A stretch of DNA of 64,000 bases, from positions 1 through 64,000 of the forward strand of contig JAEOUN010000067.1 of assembly GCA_016839245.1 (NCBI GenBank), in the 5' to 3' direction. This DNA is from Candidatus Thorarchaeota archaeon (GTDB lineage: Archaea > Asgardarchaeota > Thorarchaeia > Thorarchaeales > Thorarchaeaceae). Positions 50,415-59,465 of this stretch are shown here, one piece after another. Positions within the stretch are counted from its first letter, which is position 1. Every line of letters begins with the position of its first letter. A program made the translations under genes and the position numbers. The notes under the pieces were generated by a model that saw only the letters and a program-made list of their open reading frames with translations, was not told where the DNA came from and made no database searches.

Positions 50415-51383
50415 TCATCCGAGAGTCATGGAGTCAATGCCCAACCGCTTAACAATCTCTTTGTACCGATTTCGTACTGTCACCTCAGTGACTCGTGCCA
50501 CTTCTGCTATTTCTCGTTGCGTTCTACGTTCATCCATCATAATCGAAGCCACATAAATAGCTGCAGCAGCAAGACCCAAGGGATCACGACCAATGGTGAG
50601 CCCCATATCACGACTCTGCTGAAGAATCTCAACAGTCCGTAATTGAACTGGACTTGAGAGTTCAAGCTGTGAGGCAAATCTGGAGATATAGTCAATTGGA
50701 CTTGAGAGAGGAATTTTGATATCCAGACTTCGGAGGAGTAAACGGTAACACTGCCCAAGTTTCTTCCGATCAATCCTTGATCCATCAGCTACTTCATCAA
50801 GTGGTCTAGGTTTCTGCCGTATTCTGCAAGCAGCATACAATGTTGCTGCGACCATAGCCTCAATGGATCTGCCTCTGACGAGTTTCTTAATTATTGATTT
50901 CCTATAAAGTAGTGCCGCGAGTTCTCTGATGGGTTGAGGAATCCCGAGCTGTGAGGCCAAACGCTCCAGCTCACTCATGGCCTGTGATAAATTACGATCT
51001 AGACTACTATGTACTCTTGACCGTATTTGCCACTTACGGAGTCGATAGATCTCAGACCTACGAGTAGGAGTGAGTTTTCGACCAGAGGTATCACGATCTC
51101 TCCAATCAATTACAGTGGATAGACCCTTGTCGTGTATTGTATATCGCATGGGAGAACCTACTCTGCTTCGAGAGTCACTCTCTTCTGTACTGAAGGCACG
51201 CCATTCTGCACCAGTATCTATTCGATGATCAGAGAGTACGAGACCGCATCCTCCGCATACTCTCTCACCACGATTTGCATCTTCAACCACAATCGTTGAT
51301 GAACACTCTGGGCATTTGATGGGTTCCTGAGTTGTATCAACATTTGTGTCTTCTTTGTCATCAGCACTCCGAGCGGGATCCAC
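50415..51383 (-). CDS. tfb: Transcription initiation factor B (TFB), copy 2
   Basis: A second TFB of 322 residues. The zinc ribbon is CPECSSTIV...CGGCGLV, the linker has TGAEWRAFSTEESDSRSRVGSPM, and two cyclin repeats follow with REIAEVARVTEVTVRNRYKEI at the end. It differs from copy 1 throughout the cyclin repeats and N terminus but keeps all core features. It is flanked by spacers on both sides and lies alone. Multiple TFBs allow alternative promoter sets in archaea. Confidence 0.97.
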   Translation of the reverse strand: MDPARSADDKEDTNVDTTQEPIKCPECSSTIVVEDANRGERVCGGCGLVLSDHRIDTGAEWRAFSTEESDSRSRVGSPMRYTIHDKGLSTVIDWRDRDTSGRKLTPTRRSEIYRLRKWQIRSRVHSSLDRNLSQAMSELERLASQLGIPQPIRELAALLYRKSIIKKLVRGRSIEAMVAATLYAACRIRQKPRPLDEVADGSRIDRKKLGQCYRLLLRSLDIKIPLSSPIDYISRFASQLELSSPVQLRTVEILQQSRDMGLTIGRDPLGLAAAAIYVASIMMDERRTQREIAEVARVTEVTVRNRYKEIVKRLGIDSMTLG

Positions 51384-51567
51384 TCTCTCTCCTCCATGAA
51401 TGATGCTGGACCTGACCGCCAGTATTCACTGCCAAGTCATAGTTCAGATGACAGTCTCCCGGACCCAACAGAAATATATCACGAATTCTAGACTTTTAAT
51501 ACTTCTGTGTTGACCGAAGTTTCAATCGGAAAATGACGAATCAATAGAAATCTCTCGTAAATGATAG

Positions 51568-52509
51568 TTATGTCGTCTGTTCGTGCCCCTTTTCAGTAAT
51601 TATGACTGTGTGTTCGTGCTGTGAAACAAACTCACCTTTTTCTTCAGCCAAGATATGATGAGCAAGGAGGGCTCCATTCTGTCGAAGCTCACGAATTGCC
51701 ATCTTGAGAGTCGCATGTTTCATCCGTTCAGCCAACCAACGTTCAGCAAATGGAAATTCCCTGTATTCTTTTCTTGCGATACCCAGGAATTCTTTAGACC
51801 CCTTGAATCGAACCGGAACACGAATAGGAAGAAGTTGGTAGATTGTTGGATTTGGTAAATCAGTGATATTGCCAGAACCAGTACTGGCAAAGGTTTCTAC
51901 TGCGTACACCTCTCCTTCCTCAACTAAGACTTCAGATTTTCCAGAAACACATGGAACCTGTTTTTCAGCGTGTAACTCATACTCCTTTAGTTGATGCCCG
52001 GTAAGTTGCTTGATTGGATTAAATCCAGCATTTTTAATAGTGTCCTCAATTAGGGCTCCGATTGTATTTAACTTAGCACCAGGGCGCATCATCTTAATCG
52101 CCATATTAGTCGCAGCTTCTGCAGCTTTGACAAGATCAGCTTGGTCAGGATTCAGTGCAACAGTAAACGCAGTATCAGCGATACATCCATCAACATGTGA
52201 GCCACAGTCAACTGTGACAAGATCACCTTCTGCAATGACTGTCTCGTCATTCAGGGGAGAAGTATAATGAGCTGCAATATTATTCAATGAAACATTACAG
52301 GGAAAAGACGTACCTGATGAGTTAGCACGAATATGGTTCTCCACAGCATCGATAATGTCAATGACTTTAGCACCTGGCTCGATCATTGGACGCGCTATCT
52401 CAAGTGCTTCTCGTGCAACTACACCTGCACGACGCCATTTTTCCCAGATATCTTCTGAAGCTTCATCATTCTTGGTTTCGTTAGATTTCTCATCAGCCAC
52501 AATAATCAC
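51568..52509 (-). CDS. map: Methionine aminopeptidase, type 2
   Basis: Removes the initiator Met from new proteins. All five metal ligands of the M24 fold are seen: Asp in TVDCGSHVDG, Asp in CIADTAFT, His in LTGHQLKEYELH, Glu in YAVETFAST and Glu near the end in HTVIITEKG. The insert between the last ligands (about residues 200-265, with PVRFKGSKEFLGIARKEYREFPFAERWLAER) is the type 2 insert shared by archaea and eukaryotes. The length of 313 residues is typical. It precedes no gene closely; the Roadblock gene upstream on the same strand is 55 bases away. Confidence 0.96.
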   Translation of the reverse strand: MIIVADEKSNETKNDEASEDIWEKWRRAGVVAREALEIARPMIEPGAKVIDIIDAVENHIRANSSGTSFPCNVSLNNIAAHYTSPLNDETVIAEGDLVTVDCGSHVDGCIADTAFTVALNPDQADLVKAAEAATNMAIKMMRPGAKLNTIGALIEDTIKNAGFNPIKQLTGHQLKEYELHAEKQVPCVSGKSEVLVEEGEVYAVETFASTGSGNITDLPNPTIYQLLPIRVPVRFKGSKEFLGIARKEYREFPFAERWLAERMKHATLKMAIRELRQNGALLAHHILAEEKGEFVSQHEHTVIITEKGHEQTT

Positions 52510-52564
52510 TGACCTTCTTGCACCTCATTCAGAGGACTGATAAAATTGACGATGGGACATAGAA

Positions 52565-52960
52565 TTACGAGAGTACCTGTTCAATCTTGCGAGAGGTTCT
52601 TGACATTGAAAAGAACATATAGCCAATATTGGCACGTTTATTTGTGAGGACAACAAGGATTGCATCCTTTCCTGCATCACAAATAATAACATAGCCTGTT
52701 TCACCCTCGATAAGCATTCTAATCAGAGGACCACGTTTAAGCTGTTTGAACACCTTTCTCGTGGCTTCCTGTATTTGTGTAGCTCTTCCAGCAATGACAT
52801 CTTCCTCAGGGATATTTTTTTCATCCAATCCTTCGGGATATAGAGAATAGATTGGAAGGCCTTGAGATTTTGATATGATTGCACTAGCTTCCACATTGCC
52901 TTGGGAGGCTCTGCTCAAGTCTTGAAGAAGTTCCTTCAACATTTCCGTCTTTGAGGACAA
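52565..52960 (-). CDS. Roadblock/LC7 domain protein
   Basis: A 131-residue Roadblock/LC7-fold protein. The pattern is helix (KTEMLKELLQDLSRA), strand (GNVEASAIISKSQGLPIYSL), helix (VIAGRATQIQEATRKVFKQL), and strands with PLIRMLIEGETGYVIICDAGKDAILVVL. Such proteins act as partners or regulators of small GTPases; Asgard archaea carry many. No GTPase gene is near. It lies on the same strand between GGGPS and MetAP genes (about 50 bases on each side). Confidence 0.88.
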   Translation of the reverse strand: MSSKTEMLKELLQDLSRASQGNVEASAIISKSQGLPIYSLYPEGLDEKNIPEEDVIAGRATQIQEATRKVFKQLKRGPLIRMLIEGETGYVIICDAGKDAILVVLTNKRANIGYMFFSMSRTSRKIEQVLS

Positions 52961-53009
52961 TTAATACCATACCTCCCATTGAACTGAGTGGTAGAGGGTT
53001 GTCAAGTAT

Positions 53010-53783
53010 TTAAACTCTCTTAGCTCCTGCATCCTTGAGGGCTTCGATAATTTTCTTGAGTCCTTCACCTTTATCTTTCTGAACATGTTTCTCCAGATAG
53101 GTTCCCTGAACAACTATTGAAGCGCCCGCATTGACAGCACCTACAACAGAGGGGGCATCATTGAAACCTCCTCCAGTGATGACAGGGATTTCAATGAATT
53201 TTGAAACCATAGAGATCATCTCAGGTGGAACGCCGCCACCTTCAGCACCGCTTCCTGCTTCTAGATAGACAAGTTTCATACCGAGGAGTTCTGCAGCAAT
53301 TGCATACATTGCAGGAATTTTTGGCTTATCACGAAGAAATGGTTTTGCATCACCGACCCAAGCAGCTGTTTTTCCAGGAGCAACCATCAGATACGCCATT
53401 GGTATTGCTTCAATGCCATTCAGCTTAATCTTTGGAGCTGCTAGTGCTTGAGCACCTATGATCCAGTAGGGATTCGTACTATTAAGGAGAGTCATGAAGA
53501 ACATTGCATCGGCATGTTCTGAGACTCCAGTGATATTTCCCGGAAACAAAATGGTTGGAATATCAACAGCTTCTGTTATCTTAGCAACTGCTTCATCAAT
53601 TATACCAAAGACAGTACTACCCCCAATCATCAAAGCATCACTGCCTGCCTTCTCTGCAAGTATCCCTATCTCAACCACATCTTCAATTGTAGTTGAAAGT
53701 GGATCTGGATCGAGAAGTGAAAAATGCAGTGCGCCATCAGTAGCTAGTTTCTCAGTGATATATTTCCACACCTTTCCGGACAC
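53010..53783 (-). CDS. Geranylgeranylglyceryl phosphate synthase
   Basis: Joins geranylgeranyl diphosphate to sn-glycerol-1-phosphate, the first committed ether-lipid step in archaea. The TIM barrel begins with HFSLLDPDP, carrying the Mg site. YLEAGSGAEGGGVPPEM and PVITGGGFNDAPSV are the conserved phosphate-binding ends. The length of 257 residues matches archaeal GGGPS/PcrB group II. It sits on the same strand downstream of an ICMT-like gene and upstream of a Roadblock gene. Confidence 0.95.
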   Translation of the reverse strand: MSGKVWKYITEKLATDGALHFSLLDPDPLSTTIEDVVEIGILAEKAGSDALMIGGSTVFGIIDEAVAKITEAVDIPTILFPGNITGVSEHADAMFFMTLLNSTNPYWIIGAQALAAPKIKLNGIEAIPMAYLMVAPGKTAAWVGDAKPFLRDKPKIPAMYAIAAELLGMKLVYLEAGSGAEGGGVPPEMISMVSKFIEIPVITGGGFNDAPSVVGAVNAGASIVVQGTYLEKHVQKDKGEGLKKIIEALKDAGAKRV

Positions 53784-53846
53784 TTTAATGCCTCCAGATA
53801 AGATAGGATTCGGTTAAGTCGGGCTTTTTATGCTTTTGGTGATATT

Positions 53847-54482
53847 CTAATTCTGATTATTACGAAGCTTTGGAAAAAACATACCTGTTCCTTTCATATA
53901 TGATTGATATTCATCACCAAAATGATCGATTAATAGACATTCTTCGCTCTTGGCCACAAAATAATATCCGGGTATGCCAATAAGCGAAAGCGACGTGAGA
54001 ATTGAGGGAATCATCATCACTATACCAATGAAACAGATGATGTATGATGTATATGATGGATGTCTGATAAACCTGTAAGGCCCAGATTTTACAAGCATAT
54101 GGGAGTTTGACATGTCCCAGCTCGATGCCATCTCACGACGAGTTGATCGAGACCAGCCATGCAATATTATCCCAAAGCATAGAAAGAGGAATCCGGTTTG
54201 CCAGACAATATCTGGAAAATTGAAGAAGAACCCAAAGAAGGAGAGCGAGGATAGTTCAATCGTCAGTATCCAACAGAGGCATATTATAAACACAACTACA
54301 AATAAGAGGATAGTAGACCCTCCTGCAGCAAGCATTACATATTTTGGAATTTGTTCTTGCGACGATTCTGTCGAAACTGACCGCTTTGTCTGTATTTTTT
54401 GATAGTCGTAATAAATGTGCAATACGATATCAAGCAACACTAGAATAGTAAGAATGAATCCAACTAGAGCTAGGTCAAACAT
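53847..54482 (-). CDS. Membrane methyltransferase, ICMT/PEMT-like (copy 2)
   Basis: A 211-residue membrane protein with about five hydrophobic segments. The signature GPYRFIRHPSYTSYIICFIG is followed by EECLLIDHFGDEYQSYMKGTGMFFP, the SAM-binding C terminus of the ICMT/phospholipid N-methyltransferase family. It is related in plan to the gene at 31304-31882 but not closely alike. It lies 63 bases upstream of the GGGPS gene on the same strand, so a lipid or prenyl substrate is tempting; this is inference. Confidence 0.85.
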   Translation of the reverse strand: MFDLALVGFILTILVLLDIVLHIYYDYQKIQTKRSVSTESSQEQIPKYVMLAAGGSTILLFVVVFIICLCWILTIELSSLSFFGFFFNFPDIVWQTGFLFLCFGIILHGWSRSTRREMASSWDMSNSHMLVKSGPYRFIRHPSYTSYIICFIGIVMMIPSILTSLSLIGIPGYYFVAKSEECLLIDHFGDEYQSYMKGTGMFFPKLRNNQN

Positions 54483-54643
54483 GATGCAAGTGAACTACTT
54501 GACTCATATGTATGTTTGCACAGAGATAATGGCGTAAAAGTAACTCCCGAAACACTTTATTAGAATGAAACGAAGTGCCACTATAATATGCATGCGTATT
54601 GACCATACCACGATGGGTGCATAGAATCTGAGGAACATGAAAG

Positions 54644-56617
54644 ATGCCCGATAAAAAAATTGGAGTCTTCATCTGTCATTGCGGAAGCAATATTGCAGGT
54701 GTTGTTGATATTGAACAGGTAAAAGAGTCTATCAAGAACCTTCCCGACATAGAGGTCATTGATGATTACAAATATGTCTGTTCAAAACCGGGTCAGCAGA
54801 TTTTAAAAGATCATATCAAAAATAGCAGGCTTGATGGTGTAGTGATTGCAGCATGCAGTCCAAGGATGCATGAACCTACATTCAGGCAAGCTATGAGAGA
54901 AGCGGGAATTAATCCCTATCTCCTAGAGATCGCCAATATCAGAGAACATGATTCCTGGATTCATTCAGATGATCCTAAAGCAGCTACAGCAAAAGCTATT
55001 GATCTCATACGCATGGCGATTGCACGGACACGGCTTTTACAACCTCTTGATGAAACTGAAGTGAGTATAAAGAAGTCAACACTCGTTGTGGGTGCAGGAA
55101 TTGCAGGTATCTCTGCAGCCCTTGATTTGGCAAACGCCGGATTCAAAGTGTATATGGTAGAGAAGCAACCAAGTATTGGAGGCAAGATGGCTAGGTGGGA
55201 TAAAACGTTCCCTACACTTGATTGTAGTTCTTGTATTCTTACGCCAAGGATGGCAGAGATTGGAGCTCATCCGAACATAGAACTTCTAACCCTTGCTGAA
55301 GTTGATGAGGTTGATGGCTTTGTAGGGAACTTCAAGGTGCGAGTTAGACAACAGCCACGATATGTGGACGTCGACAGGTGTACATCGTGTGGTGACTGTA
55401 GTGATATCTGTCCAGTAGACATACCTGCGGAATTTGATGCGAACCTCTCCTATCGTAAGGCAATATACATACCCTTCGCCCAAGCAGTACCCTCTGCATA
55501 TCTTCTAGATATGGAGAATTGTCTTGGAGTTGATGCAGTCAGATGCGGAAAATGCATAGAGAAATGTGATGCAGGAGCTATTGACTATGATGATACTGAA
55601 AAGATCATCGAGCTTGAGGTAGGGACAATAATTGTTTCCACTGGTTTTGAGCTGTTTGACGCAACAAAGAAGCAGGAATATGGATACGGTGTCTTTCCCA
55701 ATGTTGTGAATTTGGGAGAAATTGAGCGGATGCTGAGCTCTGCAGGACCGACTCAAGGACATGTCGTAAGACCATCTGATCTTCAAAATCCAAAGAAGAT
55801 AGTCTACGTGCAATGTGTAGGAAGTCGAGATGAACTCACAAACAGATATTGCTCACGTGTCTGCTGCATGACTGCAATCAAGCAAGCTAGAATGATTCGA
55901 GATAAAATGGGTATTGATATTTACATCTTCTATATTGATCTTCGAACGTTTGGCAAGGGCTATGAGGAATTCTATGAGAGTACCGCATCAGCAGGAGTCA
56001 CGTTCATTCGAGGTCGAGTCGGTGAGGTTCTACAAGATGACAATACTATGCTTCTCACAATTCGTGGAGAAGATACGCTCTTGGGAAAGCCAATCGAACT
56101 GAAGGATGTGGACCTTGTTGTACTATCTACAGGAGTGGTGGCACCAGAGTCAGCGAAAAGTATTGCTCACACTCTAAACTTGAGCTTGTCACCAGATGGT
56201 TTTCTCCTTGAAGCACATCCTAAATTACGTCCAGTGGACTCATTCAATGATGGTATCTTCGTAGCTGGAATGGCTCAAGGACCAAAGGATATTCCAGACA
56301 CAGTCGCACAGGCAAAGGCAGCTGCGGCTGGTGCAATGGCGCTCATGGGGAAAGGAAAAATCAGTGTCGAACCCTATTACTCGGTTGTTGACGAGGACAA
56401 GTGTGCAGGATGCCAGGTATGCATCTCAGTCTGTCCCTATAATGCAATTCGACTAAATGAGCGAGGCTTTGCAGAGGTCAATCCAGCACTGTGCAAAGGG
56501 TGTGGAACCTGCACATCAACTTGTGCTAGCGGAGCAATTTCATCCCAGCATTATACTGATGGACAGATTTCTGCAATGATTACAGAATATCTTACACCAA
56601 AGGAAGAGAGCTCATAG
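54644..56617 (+). CDS. hdrA: HdrA-like FAD/Fe-S heterodisulfide reductase subunit
   Basis: The flavin subunit of heterodisulfide-reductase-type complexes, where electron bifurcation takes place. The N-terminal domain (ICHCGSNIAG to about residue 130) contains CSPRMHEPTF. The FAD-binding Rossmann motif is VVGAGIAGISAALDLANAG near residue 147. Fe-S motifs follow: CTSCGDCSDICP, CLGVDAVRCGKCIEKC, and two C-terminal ferredoxin clusters CAGCQVCISVCP and CKGCGTCTSTC. All candidate Sec positions are Cys. The length of 657 residues is typical. HdrB/C genes are absent here; mvhDGA lies 30 kb upstream. MobA follows by 43 bases. Confidence 0.94.
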   Translation: MPDKKIGVFICHCGSNIAGVVDIEQVKESIKNLPDIEVIDDYKYVCSKPGQQILKDHIKNSRLDGVVIAACSPRMHEPTFRQAMREAGINPYLLEIANIREHDSWIHSDDPKAATAKAIDLIRMAIARTRLLQPLDETEVSIKKSTLVVGAGIAGISAALDLANAGFKVYMVEKQPSIGGKMARWDKTFPTLDCSSCILTPRMAEIGAHPNIELLTLAEVDEVDGFVGNFKVRVRQQPRYVDVDRCTSCGDCSDICPVDIPAEFDANLSYRKAIYIPFAQAVPSAYLLDMENCLGVDAVRCGKCIEKCDAGAIDYDDTEKIIELEVGTIIVSTGFELFDATKKQEYGYGVFPNVVNLGEIERMLSSAGPTQGHVVRPSDLQNPKKIVYVQCVGSRDELTNRYCSRVCCMTAIKQARMIRDKMGIDIYIFYIDLRTFGKGYEEFYESTASAGVTFIRGRVGEVLQDDNTMLLTIRGEDTLLGKPIELKDVDLVVLSTGVVAPESAKSIAHTLNLSLSPDGFLLEAHPKLRPVDSFNDGIFVAGMAQGPKDIPDTVAQAKAAAAGAMALMGKGKISVEPYYSVVDEDKCAGCQVCISVCPYNAIRLNERGFAEVNPALCKGCGTCTSTCASGAISSQHYTDGQISAMITEYLTPKEESS

Positions 56618-56659
56618 AAAGCTACAAGAATGTGATATTTAGAGGGAATTTGTAGCAAA

Positions 56660-57283
56660 ATGAAAGATGTCACTGTAGCAATTCTATCTGGAGGAAATTC
56701 GACACGATTTGGTGCGATGAAAGCGATAGTCGAGTTCAATGGGAAACCATTGTTGCTTCATATGTTAAAGATTGCTAGACGTATCTCAGATAATATCCTA
56801 ATCGCTGTATCCGATGAGGATCAGATGAATCAGTTATCTCCTATAATACATGATGCAAGAATAGTATGTGATCCTGATGATGAAGAACGGTCTGCTCTTA
56901 CCGGCGCACTGACAGCATTTGAGCATACTGAAACTAAATACACACTATTACTACCAGTTGACACACCGCTAGCAAATGTGGAATTACTCACACTGCTTCT
57001 TCGGCTCAGAGTTGGGCACGGAGCCATTGTACCATCCTGGCCCTCGGGGTATATTGAACCCCTGCATTCAGTGTATCTTGCAGAACATGCATATGCAATC
57101 GGACTAGGCCTTGTGGAAAAGAAAATCTACAAAATGAGTGAACTTTTGAAAAGAATTCAACATGTCCTCTATGTATCTACTGAGGCCTTAAAGCAATTCG
57201 ATCCAGATCTTAACACATTCAAGAATTTCAATACATTAAGAGACCTGAAATCATTTGAGAACCAATACAAACGATTGAAGTAG
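56660..57283 (+). CDS. mobA: Molybdenum cofactor guanylyltransferase-like protein (MobA)
   Basis: A nucleotidyltransferase that adds a nucleotide (GMP) to molybdopterin. The N-terminal LSGGNSTRFGAMKAIVEFNGKPLL matches the MobA (L/A)GGxSxRxGxxK motif with the catalytic Lys. The middle carries the DTP-type PVDTPLANVELL segment. The length of 207 residues is normal. It lies 43 bases after the HdrA gene and may be co-transcribed. Together with the MoaD-like protein it fits the pterin needs of tungsten AORs and possible formate or formylmethanofuran dehydrogenases. Confidence 0.87.
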   Translation: MKDVTVAILSGGNSTRFGAMKAIVEFNGKPLLLHMLKIARRISDNILIAVSDEDQMNQLSPIIHDARIVCDPDDEERSALTGALTAFEHTETKYTLLLPVDTPLANVELLTLLLRLRVGHGAIVPSWPSGYIEPLHSVYLAEHAYAIGLGLVEKKIYKMSELLKRIQHVLYVSTEALKQFDPDLNTFKNFNTLRDLKSFENQYKRLK

Positions 57284-57453
57284 GTTTCATGCTGTTTTCT
57301 CTTACACAAGAGAATTTTTGATTGACCTCACTACAATAATTGAGAGGGAGAATTCTGCACCAGTGGACAGATTGGGTACGTCAAAATATCCTAGGACCTT
57401 TAATTCTCATTTTGTTTCACGAAAGTGGTGCAGCCTCCCGCATTCAATTCGTT

Positions 57454-58536
57454 CTATAAGACGATATTCTCATGCCGAATTCGGCACGTTCCCTCTTGAC
57501 CAACCATACAAGGACCATAAGGATCTTCAGGAGTACAGCGCTTTCCAAAAAGCTTGCAATCTGTAGGATCAATCATACCAAGAATTACTTCGTGACACCT
57601 ACACCCAAGAAGAATATCCACTGATGTGATTTCTGGGAACTCAAATTTTTTCCGAGCATCATATTGAGAGAATTGATCCTTGATGAAATATCCTGAATCC
57701 GGGATAACTCCAAGTCCTCTCCATGGTGCATCGTCAATATGAAATGCTTGTTCAAGAACTCGTTGAGCATCTGGATTACCCTCTCGGCGTACCACTCGTG
57801 TATATTCATTTTCAGATTCAGCTCGGTCCTCATTTATCTGAACTAGAATCATTCGTATAGCTTCTAGTACATCAAGAGGCTCAAATCCTGCAGCAACACA
57901 GGGCACTTTGTACTTTTCTGCAAATGGTTGAAAGACATCAGTTCCAATAATTGCTGAAACATGTCCGGGAGTAATGAAACCATCTATTACATAGTCTTCG
58001 ATGTTCATGAGAAGATCCATAGCTGGCGGGATGACCTTAAGAGAAGTGAAAATAGAAAAATTAGATGGAGGATTTCGAAGGATTTCAAGAGCTATTGTTG
58101 GTGCTGTTGTTTCAAATCCAACTCCAATGAAAATGACTTCTTTGCCGGGATTCTTACGTGCAATATCAACGGCTTCACTTGCACCATAAACGATGCGGAC
58201 ATCAGCACCTTTTGTGCGTTCTTTTGCAAGTGACGATTCTGTAGAGGGAACTCGAGCCATATCGCCAAAAGTAGCAATTATGTGACCCTGACGCGCGAGC
58301 TCGATAACCATATCAACATCTTCAGTAGCACAGACACAGACCGGGCAACCAGGACCTGCTACTAGATTCAAATTTTTAGGGAGTATAGTACGAATACCAT
58401 GATGACTAATGGTGTCTTCATGAGTCCCACAAACATGGATGATTCGTAGTTTTCGATTCTTACTAAGAGATTGTATCTCGCTGACAAGGGTTTTAGCATA
58501 TCGCTCATTTCGAAAACTCGTCTGTTCTCTCATCAA
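57454..58536 (-). CDS. hypD: Hydrogenase maturation factor HypD
   Basis: HypD holds the Fe(CN)2CO unit with HypC during [NiFe] hydrogenase assembly. The N-terminal CGTHEDTISHHGIR and GPGCPVCVC motifs supply the Fe-binding Cys. C-terminal Cys of the [4Fe-4S] cluster are in RCHEVILG, DCKLFGKRCTPEDPYGPCMVGQEGTC. The length of 360 residues is normal. It stands alone here without HypC or HypE. It supports function of the MvhGA hydrogenase 33 kb away. It is convergent with the MobA gene; 170 bases separate the stops and show no feature. Confidence 0.96.
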   Translation of the reverse strand: MMREQTSFRNERYAKTLVSEIQSLSKNRKLRIIHVCGTHEDTISHHGIRTILPKNLNLVAGPGCPVCVCATEDVDMVIELARQGHIIATFGDMARVPSTESSLAKERTKGADVRIVYGASEAVDIARKNPGKEVIFIGVGFETTAPTIALEILRNPPSNFSIFTSLKVIPPAMDLLMNIEDYVIDGFITPGHVSAIIGTDVFQPFAEKYKVPCVAAGFEPLDVLEAIRMILVQINEDRAESENEYTRVVRREGNPDAQRVLEQAFHIDDAPWRGLGVIPDSGYFIKDQFSQYDARKKFEFPEITSVDILLGCRCHEVILGMIDPTDCKLFGKRCTPEDPYGPCMVGQEGTCRIRHENIVL

Positions 58537-58594
58537 TTTTGAAACGCTCAGGTTGAATAGAGAGCAGATAAAAGTAAAGACTTGTGGTAGTGAG

Positions 58595-59047
58595 TTATTT
58601 TGAACTTTTTTCGTAACCTTCCAAAATCGCTAGAGCCTCGCCAACGGTAATTGAGAGAGTACTTGCTAATTCTTTTGGTGTGATAGTAGGATTATTTGGA
58701 ATTATGAAATTATGAGCATACGCTGCATTATTTACAAATAATGGATTATTGCGAGCGGTCTCAATCAAGATTTTCCATAAGGGATGCCCTTTGAAATCAG
58801 CCACATCAATGTCAATCGTTCGACCAGACTCATACTTGATAGATCGTATATTTGGAAGAGTGTCATCTGTTCGGTTATTATCAATCGTATGTCCAATTAG
58901 CTTCTCCTGTTTCAAAGTAGCGTCCACCCTGAAATTTTCCCGGCGTAGCCCAATCATGGGTACATCGTATAATTTCTCGTGATATGGATATAAGCATTGT
59001 TGAAGTTTCACTATCAATCTAGAAGACGCGCGAAATATTCTAGACAT
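58595..59047 (-). CDS. Conserved protein of unknown function
   Basis: A 150-residue soluble protein. The first half is beta-rich and basic (LRRENFRVDATLKQEKLIGHTIDNN, SIKYESGRTIDIDVADFKG); the second half is helical, with a C-terminal HTH-like segment TPKELASTLSITVGEALAILEGYEK at residues about 125-148. It could be a DNA- or RNA-binding regulator. It starts 58 bases before the HypD gene and is on the same strand, so a shared transcript is possible. Family not recognised. Confidence 0.62.
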   Translation of the reverse strand: MSRIFRASSRLIVKLQQCLYPYHEKLYDVPMIGLRRENFRVDATLKQEKLIGHTIDNNRTDDTLPNIRSIKYESGRTIDIDVADFKGHPLWKILIETARNNPLFVNNAAYAHNFIIPNNPTITPKELASTLSITVGEALAILEGYEKSSK

Positions 59048-59161
59048 TAACTTAAATGCAAAAATTCAAGACTAGTCCTATGTAGTAAGGTTTAACAAGA
59101 TAAGACTAGAGTCATCCATTGAAAAATAGACCTATTGGTCAGATTATGGAGATTGTTATTA

Positions 59162-59458
59162 TTGCCTCAAGGCATTCGAAGAATCGTGTTAGATGTTCTG
59201 AAGCCACATAGTCCACGCCTGACGGACTTAGCGTTAATGATTACACGTTACGAACAAGTGAGTGGATTGAATATCTCATTAAAGGAAGTAGATCAGAATA
59301 CAGAGAGTATAACCCTTACCATCGAAGGAGATGACTTAAGCTACGATTCCATCAAAGAGATATTAGAACAAGCAGGAGCCGTGATTCATTCAATTGATCA
59401 AGTCGTTGCAGGAAGACGATTTGTTGAAGAAGTATCACTTCAACCAGAAAATACATAG
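59162..59458 (+). CDS. DUF211-like ferredoxin-fold protein
   Basis: About 98 residues. The start PQGIRRIVLDVLKPHSP and the pattern (LTDLALMITRYEQVSGLNISLKEVD, LTIEGDDLSYDSIKEILEQAGAVIHSIDQVVAG) match the archaeal DUF211 family, which forms a ferredoxin-like fold and dodecamers in known structures. TTG 59162 is preferred as the family begins near this point; an extension to 59135 is possible. Role unknown. It is convergent with the next gene by seven bases. Confidence 0.85.
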   Translation: MPQGIRRIVLDVLKPHSPRLTDLALMITRYEQVSGLNISLKEVDQNTESITLTIEGDDLSYDSIKEILEQAGAVIHSIDQVVAGRRFVEEVSLQPENT

Positions 59459-59465
59459 AAATCCA

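Noticed and set aside
57284..57453. Possible RNA gene between mobA and hypD
   Set aside because: Only weak short pairings were found and no promoter-like element; nothing that can be supported.
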